Both the position numbers and the translations under genes were made by a program. Below are positions 11,501-23,500 of a stretch of 64,000 nt of DNA, piece after piece. Below the pieces are notes generated by a model. It saw only the letters and a list, made by a program, of their open reading frames with translations. It was not told where the DNA came from and searched no databases. The first letter of the stretch is position 1. The number at the start of each line of letters is the position of its first letter. Origin of the DNA: Gibbula magus. Its lineage: Eukaryota; Mollusca; Gastropoda; Trochida; Trochidae. The stretch covers positions 29,338,368 to 29,402,367 of the forward strand of contig OW388292.1 in NCBI GenBank assembly GCA_936450465.1, written 5' to 3'.

Positions 11501-14500
11501 TTATCTACCTTAAAAAACATCGTTTTTAAATAAAGATAATCATTTAAATTCTGGTATCTAGTAAATCTATGTTTTAATAGTTTGAAAATTCACCATATGC
11601 CATGGAAAGTGAAACGAAATGAGAATTGTAATGTTCGTAAAACATGTCTGGAATTCAAACAATGAATTGTGTTTTTAGTAACCACCTCTTCTCTGTTATT
11701 TAAAATTGGAATGTCATATGTTTTACCCCTTATGAACAAGATATTGTAAGTATTTTGTCAAATGTATGTTCATGCACGATTAAACTGGATTCCAAGTTTT
11801 GTTTGCACCAAGAGTTTTTTTAAGTTATCATTTTGTGGTTCTGTTTAACGTTGTACAATTGTCCGCCTCCGTATGGAATGTGACAATACCCTTTATCTAT
11901 GGCGTGTCCGAGAAGGCTTAACCTAATCGCACAGTATATGACCTTCGTTAAGAAGGAAAGAAACCAAAGTTGTTGTTTAGATAGCTTCTCTCAAGGATAT
12001 ATGCGCAAAAAAGTTCAACTATCATTATTTGGTCAACCATTGGAAGTACTAAAGCATAATGCGTAATCGTTTTAAGGGGGCAGTAGCACGTTTTTGCAAA
12101 ATTTATTTTTTCAAATTTCTTATTTATAATGATAGTTTGTGCCATTTAAATTTATTTTAGAGGGTATAACATCTTATTACACAAAGCAATTATCAGTAGT
12201 AGTAATAACGGTGTTGCGTATAAAGCAAAAATTGCATGGCGGCCATTTTATTGTGAACACATTTTATTGTTTCAAATGACAAAAATGATTCCAATGGCTT
12301 TTCTTAGCCATGTACACTCATTTATAACTTGATTTTACGAAAAGAAAAGGGTATTTTACGATTGGTGAAATTATTTTTCAAATACATTTCATCGACTTAT
12401 TTGAGCGAAAAAACGTGCTACTGCCCCTTTAAAAGAAGAACAGATCTAGTATTGAAGCAATTATTTCAATTAGCCTAATTCGCCTGATAAGTACATGTAT
12501 CCCGAATAATTGATAGCTTAGATAAACGAGTATCAGCTTATATATTGAGCCAGTTTTGTTACGGAAATGTTGAAGACACAATCATCTATGATCCTTGTCA
12601 AGAAGGGGATAAGTTATTGTTTCTCGTATAAGCATCGTTTCACTCATACACACTTTAATATAGCTGTCTCATAAGAGATGGTGTTATCGATGCAATGAAT
12701 GATAAAATCAATGTTGTTGTGACAATGAAAAGTATCCATGAAATATCCGAGAAAATTTTAACCTTATCTGGAAGTACCCACCCCCTTCCTGGCCACGTGA
12801 AGAAAGCAGAAGGTCCCCTCGGCTGCGGGGATGCTGTTGGTCACACACTGCCCCTTGGAGTCTAGGCACCACAACTCCCGGCATACTTTCTGATGAGACA
12901 AGAACATAATTTGCAAATGTGTTAATACCAGAACGTTAACCTCATACCATTTGGACTTCAAATACATTTGTTTAAACTATGTAACTAATTAAATTGAAGT
13001 GAAATATCTCGTATATAGACAGGAAATCGATTATAGTTAAATTACAATTTAATTTACCTTACCTTAGTTGTTATGTTAAAGGAGGCTCATTTCAACATTT
13101 GATAAGTTCTAAGCTTTATAAATACGGCGTTGATATTGAAAGTAGTATAACGTTTACACTCTGAAATGAATATTTTGTAAAATTTCAAAATTTGAAAAAA
13201 AAATTGAAAATATATTTTTTTTAAAGGAGCCTCTGAGATGTGATCATTTTCAGAAACTGAGCTCTGCTGTAGACTTGCCTAGGCTCTTAAAAAATGAAGG
13301 GGTCTGGATGACAGACTAATTGCTAAGCAACGGTGCCAATTACATCCATTGCGTCATCGCTTTGTGATGTCCTTTAATGCCGTCAGTGCACTGTGATATT
13401 GTATGGGACGGTTACCAGATGCCTGTATCTAACTTCGAATTAAAACAAAATGTTAAGACATATATGTTATGTTGAGAAATAGTTATCTCTTATATCTCCC
13501 GCAAGCATGTCTCCTACCTGTATCTTACAAGCAGAGGATGACTGCCCAAACTGGAGTCGACACTGTTGATTAGCATCGATTGTTTCTCCGGGAAGTTCAG
13601 GTGGAAAATTGAAATCTTTCTTTCTTGGCTTGTTTCCCAAACATCGTGCTTGACCTGAACTGAAAACAATATATCCATGATGTAAGTTTAACGACAAGCT
13701 ACGACTATAGGGCTGAAACGTAGTGCGTGACGTGTACTTGAATATTCATTAAAGGGAGAGTTTGGTGAAATTCAAGGGGCTACGACCTAGTTACTCATTG
13801 GCGTATATTTCGGAATCAGAATGAAAGAATGAGATATTTGCACAGAACAGGAAAATTTTGATTTTGACCGTGGTTTCATGTCTCGGTGGTGGTTTTGAGC
13901 TCCCTGTTCCAAATATATTGGAATAAAATCAATTGTTACCCATTTCTTATGAATCCTTTGGATGAAAATTAATATCATAAATGAATATACGATATAATCC
14001 TCGATTTTCATTCCAGACGAATTATTCTATTGAACTTGTTGGCAGGGATAAATGAGAGGACAATATAATTCTCTCAGTCTATCCTATCAAACTTCATCAA
14101 TTTACATGACGATATACCTGACAACAGGAATGATAAATAAATTTAATAAACGACCGGAAGTGACGTCTTACTCCAGGAAGCTGGTGATGTACTCCCTGCT
14201 ACAACTGGACCAGAGGAAGGGAACTGTGTCCTTGGTTAGCTGCGCAGCCATGATGCGCGCTGGTTCGTGTCCCGGGGTCCCACATGGATTACCTGCACCA
14301 TCGTGATGCATGCCGAAACTGGAACACAAACTACGTATTGAGAAATTCTCCGACAAATGGACTGCAATGATAAGATATTGGTGTGAAGATACACAAACAA
14401 GTAAAGGAAGTTATAAAATAACATTGGTGTTATTAATGAAAATTAAGAAAAAAACAAGTTCAATATACTTCAACATACTTTGAATTTAAACGTAATTCTG

Positions 14501-17500
14501 TTGAATGTTGCGCCATAATAAGCCGCTAATCTTAAGACTCAGCTTTATGGTCATAGGTTCGAACCTCCCCTGATCAATTAAAATTTGTTATGAGTTTACA
14601 TTCGTGAGCTGGTGTTAGTAAGGGATAACGTTTTCTGTTGGTCAAAGATATATTACTTATGTCCAATCTCGTGTGCAATAGTGAAGGCGGAAGCGAGTCC
14701 GATGTCCTCGTTGATACTGCAGCTCCTGTCCTCTTCACACATCCCGGCTACAGGAGCCAGACCTGGGGTCAGAGAACATGTGCTCTTCTCTATGTTTCAC
14801 GTTTTAAATCTAAATTTATTTAATCTTAATGTTATGAGGGAATCTGGTTGAATGCACATACATAAAAATTCAGACAATAAGACCTTTATATGCGAAGTAC
14901 TTAAACATCAATGAAATTATTCTTTAAAGCATTACACTTGGACATGATATGATAAGATGTGTCTATACGTGTTCCAGAAATATGTCTTACCAAGAGTTCC
15001 ACAAGGCTTGTTCTTGTATGTACAGATGTCATATCTGTAAGAGACAAACAGTGGTTACCACGCTCTTTCTATGCTGAAGTCTAGTTTTTATTGGTCGAAA
15101 AGAAAAATAACCGAAATTCGGCTTTCGCATGTGTAAGGGTCAGCTGGATACTTCATAGTTTATACCTTGATAATTATAATCCTTATCGATACACTAAAGA
15201 AATCATCACCTGGTTATGAGTACAGCGTTGTCGTGGTGTGCGATACCGCCGCCGTCCTTCCTGGTGTAGTTGTCGTTGACGTTGATCTCACGCTGCCATT
15301 TGCAGAAACTGTCCAGAGACTTGTCCGCATGGTGGTTGATCTCTAGCCCTCGCTGTCACATGCACGGGGGGTTTGTAATAACATATACAATTATATTTAA
15401 ACAGAAGAATTTGACATATGGCAATTTAAATGACGTTGATGATGAGATTGGTAATGCAATTGATGGTGACATATTGGTGAAGTTGAATGTTGATACAATC
15501 ATGTGATCTTGAGAACTGTTATGAAGATGTATTTTATGTTATTGACGACAGCGTTACATTGTTCTCACCATTGATGATGACATTGAATACGCTGATGTCA
15601 TTATATCATTATAAAGCAAGATCATCAAAGATAGTGGCATAAAATGAAAATAGTGAAACTCAAGACAACATTGCTGCCATCAACGAAACTAAAGACAATG
15701 ACGACCTTGCTGATGATACTGAAAAGGGTGAAAAAAACTATCACTTTGAGGACCACCAGAGATGATATTGATGATGACGTCGGATTATGGCAATGATGAC
15801 GACGATGATGACACTAGTGATATTGATGACGTCGATGATGACACTGATGACGGCAATGATGACGCTGATGACATTGATGACGCAGATGATGACATTGATG
15901 ACATTGATGATGACACTGATGACGACAATGATGACGCTGATGACATTGATGACGCAGATGATGACATTGATGTATGACATGATGACGTATTACCTGCGCC
16001 TCGGTGAGCAGGACGAGTCTGGTGATGATGATGTTCACACTGTTTCCTATGCTCGGATCATGGAAGAGTTTGGCAACCTGACCTCAAGAAACAAAACACA
16101 TAGTCTATAATGCTTAGTAGATCAGCACAACTGCGTCCATCTGAACACGTCAGTATGGGAACTAGGACTCGCGACGTGCGTATTCAAGTAAACTGTGTTT
16201 TGTTGATAGTTTCTGGAAGGATGGGCTGAGGAGAAATATGCTCAGTGAACCAGCATAACTGCATGTATCTCAACTAGTCAGCATGTGAAATAGGGACAGT
16301 AATATATTCATCAAACAGTAACACCAATTTCCATTCACTCTATGGAACCATCATAGCAAAATAGTATATCAGGTGAGGTCTTTGGCAGTGCACAATACGT
16401 TTGTGAAGTGTGTGTGTGTTCGCTATTAAAAGGTTCATAATGGTGAGTACGTATAAGTTGTCCATCTTGTGAGGTCTGTGGTACATGTAGTCCACAATAC
16501 GTTTGTGAAGTGTGTGTGTGTTCGCTATTAAGAAGGTACTTACGATGTTCATGATGGTCAGTACGTAGTTGTCTATCTTGTGAGGTCTGTGGTAGTCCAC
16601 CATGCGTTTGTCTACTACCACGAGTGTCTCTACGTCTCTGTCGTAGCTGACCGACCTTCTGTGTCTCCCCTTACGGTACTTGTCCTTCTTCATGTGACGC
16701 CAGTGTCGAGCGTACTTCTTGTGCTTCACAACCTCGTTGAAGATCCGGGGAGACTTATTGAGTAGCCATTTCATCTTCTTGTCCTGGATGTCTGCAATGT
16801 ATACATGAATAAATGTGGATACTTGTGTAACAAAAATATATATTTGAGTGTAATGTTACAGGTTTGGGAAATTTTATTTGACATTTTCATTGTTGAAGCT
16901 ATGTTGGCAAATAGTTTGGCCTCCTTTTACAAATCACTGAGATGGACGTATCTCACTAAGGTTACTAGTTCACCAGGATTACCTAAATATGAAGAATGAG
17001 AGTTAAGGTAAATCTCAGTTATGAAGAATGAGAGTTAAGGTGCATCTCAGTTAACTATACTTTGAGAAAGGAGGTCCTGTATTGGTAACTGAAGAACGTC
17101 GACATTGCTTACATATATACTACATCACCTGACATAGAATTACAATTGCAAGCTACATGATTTGATATGACTGTTGTAGAAACACAGTTCCGTAATATAC
17201 ATGATTGGATATTTACAAATGAAACTAATTTGGAAACCATATGCTTTGAAATTAATATTTGATTTGATATGTATTAACATATTCCATGCTAGGATATTGG
17301 TTAGATTTGATATTTACGAAATATACTGATGTTGAACCACATTTCCTTGTTTGTAATAATAAATAATTCTATATTTATTGAATAAACTGATGTAGAACTA
17401 CATCGTTCTATGATATCGGTACATTATTCTGTATTTTTAACATTGACGTAACTACCAACGGTGTTCCCCTACAGCCGCCCCCTTACCCGTCACCCCGCAG

Positions 17501-20500
17501 TGGGAGTCGTCGTCCCTGAGTTTGAGCGAGGACCGGGTGTAGACGATGTGCGGGTAACCCTCCATACCCACGATGTTCGTGTGGTTCCACAGCGGTTCCA
17601 CGAAGTAATCATCGTCAGTTGTCGAGAAGAAGCCATACTGAAACATAGGGGAATTAATACACGTGTTGAGGGACATTCTGAATATTGGTAGTGCAGATGT
17701 GAAAAGTTCTCTTTTTATGGATATTCAACTTTTTTTTATTACAATTTACAGAACATAAACTCATCATACCGTAAATCCTACAATTAACAGAGATTCGATT
17801 ATATTGTGTCTATTCATCAAGAATTATTATTTCTTCTTGTGAAAACAGTTTTGTATTAAGAAGCAAGTAATTCCCAATAGAGAAATATCCCAAAGGTATC
17901 TCAAATTAATTCGGGTAATTAACTGAATTAAATGTGTATGGATGTAAGATATTAAGTTATTTAAATCACAATTTATCCTTATTCATGTCATTGAATATTG
18001 CACATCGAATAGAGAACCTGACACAGAAACGTATGTTTTGGCTTGAAACGAAATAGGCATTTTCTCCTTTTCGTTTCTTTTTAAAACTGTATATACTTCT
18101 GTTTATATAAAGTGAAGAACTCATGTTTTCCGTGCCCTTATTTCTCACTAAAAGTAGTGCGCGGTAGGAAAGGAAGTCAATCAATCCTGCTGGCAATGAA
18201 CACATTCTTTGAGTAGTTTTACCCGGCGAAAATGATTACCCAAGAACGATGAAAAAGATTTAAGAGAAAGTTTGCTCTGATAAAAAAATGGGTTTTCCTT
18301 TTCCTACTCAAGCTCTTTACGTCCCGGAGAATCTTGAAAAGAAACTATGTTCGGATATTTAGTAACTTGCATCTAAACCCGGAAACAATTACTCCAGAAG
18401 GATATCCGGACCGAGCACTACAATAATCCTATAAAAAGGTTAACCATTGCCCTCAGAACACAAGAATGCTTTTTAACTTGCAGTATAGAGGGTTTTAGAT
18501 TGCTCTTCCTATAGGTAAGCCTTCATTAAGGGTTGACTAATGCAGCTGTGGTCGATCAACTTCCATGTTGTGACTCGACTGAATTAGTAACATTTAAAGA
18601 TTTGTGCTAAAAACCTTAGTAGATGTTCATGCACATACCAACAATTTAGCTATCTTAAAGACTACACAGAAGTATTTTCCTCATATGAAAACAAATTAAG
18701 AAGTAGATCATGGCCTCCGTTACGGTTCTCTTGGGGCCGGTTTCACCACTCAGGTAGCGATTCATGCATTTCTGTATTTCTAATTATTTTGTGATTCTTT
18801 AAACTTTTATAAAGATGAACCATTTGAGAATAGCATTTGATGCAAATATTATCAAAGCACCGGTGTGTTGTGTAAAGAGCCATTCTGAAACACAAATATT
18901 TGAATTATGTTGTAATCCCATAGGGAAAATTGTATTCCAAAAATAAGGAAACCGGATTCAGTCATCTTGTGAAAATTTGAAAACTTGCATACCTGACCTG
19001 ACGATCACATGCTAAGTTTGAAAATTATTAGTGTAGATATGGACAAAGGATTTGTCAGTAATACAAACCGAAATCCCAATTATAAGATAATTGCTCTTAG
19101 ATACATAACTTTGTGAAACACTTTATGGATGCAGTTGTATGTTTACATGTAAGCTCTTGGTGTGATGCTCTTATTGCATAGACATGATAGAAAAATGCAA
19201 CGAGTGTATGCTGCCATGCATGGTGTCCCTTTACGAGATTTATAGGCATACATACTGGGTTTGACCTTTAACCTTCATCAACTTCAAGATATACAATAGG
19301 TGTAGTCTTATATATTTAAAAAAGTGCATTTTAACATATCCAAGCAAACACTGCACGTATAGTGAAACATAACCAGTTTCATAGCAAGCAATGTATCTGC
19401 AAATTCTCAGTTATTTCGAGTTGGAGACGTCATAAAACGCTTGAACGTAGCGTTCAGTCACTCATCGTAATGTACTGCGAATAAAACAAAATGGGGAAAA
19501 TACATAATAACACTCAGAAGAGTGCAATATGACATGTATTTACGTCTAGCCTTTATTCCCCTAGTTCCTGGAAACTCTTTCTTAGACGATATGTGATATA
19601 TTATGCTTACATCTAAACCTGGCTGTATCTTACTTATATCTAGGCCTAGCCGTGTGTTATGTGTACCTGCTTCATGCATTGTGTCTGGATGACTGCACGA
19701 TTAGAGGAATATATACACATATACATATAGACATGTCGATTGGCCAGCTTGTTCGCACATGTTCACCAAGTCGGCTCAGGTACAGACTGCCGCGTGGTGG
19801 CGCTGTTTACATCGGGTCGGCACCATGCAGGACCAGACTAAATAAATAATTTCAACGTCAAAGAAGTATCTGAATCGAATATCCGCAAAACATGTTTCTG
19901 TCTTTAGCAAGACCCGTTAAACATCTGATCATGCATTGTATTTATTTATCATGTCTTTCATTAGAATTAAAGGCATGCTTGGTACACTACCGTAGTTAAA
20001 TCCTACATTTACAAATAATGAGTTTTGTGATTGAGACTCTGTTGCATTTTTATTTTTTACAATAATCGTTCATGAACAAAGAAAACGATAGCAATGGTGA
20101 AGAGACAGTTGATGATGAAGAAGAATTTGTAGATGATTAAAATGAAATTGTAGATGATGAAGATGAATGTGTAGATGATGAAAATGAAGATGTAGATGAT
20201 AAAAATGAAAATGAAGATGTAGATGATGAAAATGAAGATCGTGATGAAGAAGAATATGTTGATGAAGAAGAATTGTAGATGATTAAGAACAAAATGTAGA
20301 TGATGAAGAAAATATTTTGATGATGACGATCATGATGATGCTGCATCGATGATGATGTTTGTGATGATGACCTTGAAGAGAAATTGAACAGCGATAAGGA
20401 AAATCTGTAGGAAGGTGTTAATGAATGTAAATGACAGTGATCCATATGATAACAAAATGGCATGATGGTATTGTTGTTGAAGATGATGATCATCATCATA

Positions 20501-23500
20501 TAATAATATTAGTGATAATGATGATGACAACGCTAATGATTATAATATGGTGATGTTACTAATATTAATTAAAACAGTTCTGATTATGATGGTGATAATG
20601 ATGATGAAGATAATGAAAGTGGTGATGATCATGATATTGATGATAATGATATTGATGATAATGATAATTATGATGATATAAGACGCTGGTGATTATGGTG
20701 ATGCTAACAATTTTAATATGACGATTATGACAATAATGATGATTATGATGATTCTGATGATACTGATTATGAGGAAGATTATGCTGACGAAAATTGTATT
20801 GTGGTGATATTGATATTAATGGAATTAATGATGATGCTCATGATAATGATAATAATAAAAATGATGATGATAGGGATGATGAAAATTGGGATGATTATCA
20901 TGGTGATAAAGGTAATGAAATTAATGAGAATGGTGATCATGATACTAATTATTGATGATGATGATTATAATGACGATGATGATAAGCATTGTGATTATGT
21001 TATTAATGATGATTATGATGATGGTCAGGATAAAAATGATGATGATGATAATATTGATCATAATGATGATGATAATAATGATGTCTATGATGATAACTAA
21101 GATTATGGTGGTGGTGATGATGATGATAATAATTTCGATTGTGCTGAAAGTGATTATGATCCACTAACACCAAATGCTGACAGTCTTATTTGATTTAAAA
21201 TAGATTTAAAGAACTTGTTTCTCGGTTTTGCCGTATGCTTTGTTATCAATGCATAGACGAATGAAAGGACGATTCAGAGGACTATAAAATAGACTAAGAC
21301 ACGGGAGGCTGTTGGCACCGGCGCATCTAGACCAAACAAACACGAGGGGAGATGCTGATGAGTTGGCCTTTAGGAGGTCTCTAAGACAATGAGCGTGTGC
21401 CGGGTGCTGATGAAGTCTTTGATTGCTGGATTTCGCTCCTCTCTGTGGTCTTTGATTGTTGTAGCTCCGTACATTTGGCAACTGTTGTGGTACATTTATA
21501 CCCACAGAGATGAAGAAGTGTGATGAAACTGAGGCGACAAATCTAAACTGTTCCTCTTTGATCACGTGACGACAAAGGCCTATAAATACCCACGAGTCAC
21601 TTTGATGCCGGAGGTCCTTCTGCCCGCAGTGAAGATCTGTAACGGTTACTTCTATTATTGGCTTCAATTGATGTTCAGACAAAAGAGGGCTGGGTACTTT
21701 TCCTGAATATTTTCCACAATATTTAGTTGGATGAAAGGTTAAAAAAACACATCGCTTCTGTACTGAAGTTATTAATAAAATAGGCAAGGGATGTACTGTT
21801 TATCACCTTCCATAACATTTGACTAGTTTTATTCATATATTCAAGTACAGTAAAACATGATCTAAAATTATAGACTTTTAAAAAGCCCTTTACTAACAAT
21901 GAAATGTATTCAAATGTATGTGGCTGAAAGGGAATAGTTTCAAAAAAATATGATATGATGGATATGTATATAGCGCACTTGTCCTCCCACTTTAGGACAT
22001 GAACAAGGCAGTATCTAAATTATTACCCGATCTAACCCAAGCTGACTTACACACGACCCTAGAAGGTCACCTCCAACACAGCCTTTCGGCCGGTACCCAT
22101 TTGTATTTCTGGATGAACAGGGGCACATTTTGAATAGGGTCCCTTAAACAGGATGACCCAGCAGGTCTTTCAACTCATGTTTCAGTATGGAGCAGGGAAT
22201 AACCCTTTAAATTCTCACTTTGTCCAGCAATGTAGCGGCTCACCAGCACATACCCATACTAGACTGGTTAAAACTTTCTCAGAGTCTTGCTGAATGTTCA
22301 AATCAAGAATGACATCGCATCCACATCGTAATTCGGCAAGCCTTGTGGCTATCTCGACTATCAGGGGTGTACACATTATCATCATGTTATCGCTTAACAT
22401 TATAATAAAGCAAGAGCGGTGAAATCCTCGACTTAATGACAACTCTGTGCATTGACATCATCAAATCCATGATTTATAATGCTATGACGTCACAAGCAGA
22501 TAGCAGTCTATGTTCTCAATCGATTGCAAATCTAATGGCAATCTTAGTTCAAATATGAAAAAAATATTTAAAACGGAAGAATTGTGTAAATAGAATCTAA
22601 TTCCTGTGTTTTGATACGCAACATCTCGACACTCGTTGATAAAAATATATAATAATACAATTGAACACGTGTAACAGAAATGATAATGTTAAAAGTCACA
22701 TGTACGTGTGGGTAGCAACAAGAGAAGAAGTAATTAACAGCAGAAAGCAAAGGTGTTTTCTTATCTAAATAGAGTATAATAATATCTCCCGATAATACTT
22801 TGACTTACGAGCTTTCCGACTGAGACTAACAAAGGGAGATAATTGGTAGCTATAAGTGCTTGTTGGATGGTTCCAGGTCCTTCAGCTCAGGTGAAAGTAA
22901 TTTGCTCTGATTTATTGTCAGGGTGCAAGATAACTTCGTCGTTCCATGTGTACAGTGCAGTAAAACATGGAATATTTGGATTCAGGTTGTTGTGTGTCTA
23001 AACTAGTTTATGCTGAATTTTATTGGAGAAAACAGCAAGATAAGTAACGTATAAACCAAGCGATAAGTTCACAAGAAAATTACTTCCAAAGAATACAATA
23101 TGTAAGGATGAATTAGCGTATAATGAGTAAATTTTATTGGGAAATGTATTTTAGAGAAAGGTCAGGAAGATGGAATATAACCATAATATGAAGTACAAAA
23201 GCTGTATGTTTCATGAAAAACTCAAATGTATTTTCCTGTGTAATTAAGCATGGTGTAGTTGTATATGTACGTCTGTAAAAGTGCAAATATATCGTGATGA
23301 CCTTCTTCTTATAGCTTTTTTAAAAGGGTTAATTGGGTCTGTCTGAATGTTTGAATCACAAAATTAAGGAGATGGGACAGTTTGACTGATAGGTTTAGGA
23401 TTTGGGTAAATTAAGTGGGAGAAGGAGGAACTACTCCATCAAGAATGATGTGAAACGCTGAAAAACAGTGAAAAATATTTCCTGTTTACACATATACATG

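Noticed and set aside
15762..16110. Asp-rich, Ser-rich and Met-rich open frames of 60-107 codons
   Set aside because: They arise from the GAT/GAC minisatellite being open in several frames on both strands; no gene signal.
20137..21167. Low-complexity frames of 66-120 codons on both strands
   Set aside because: Products of the GAT/GAA tract.
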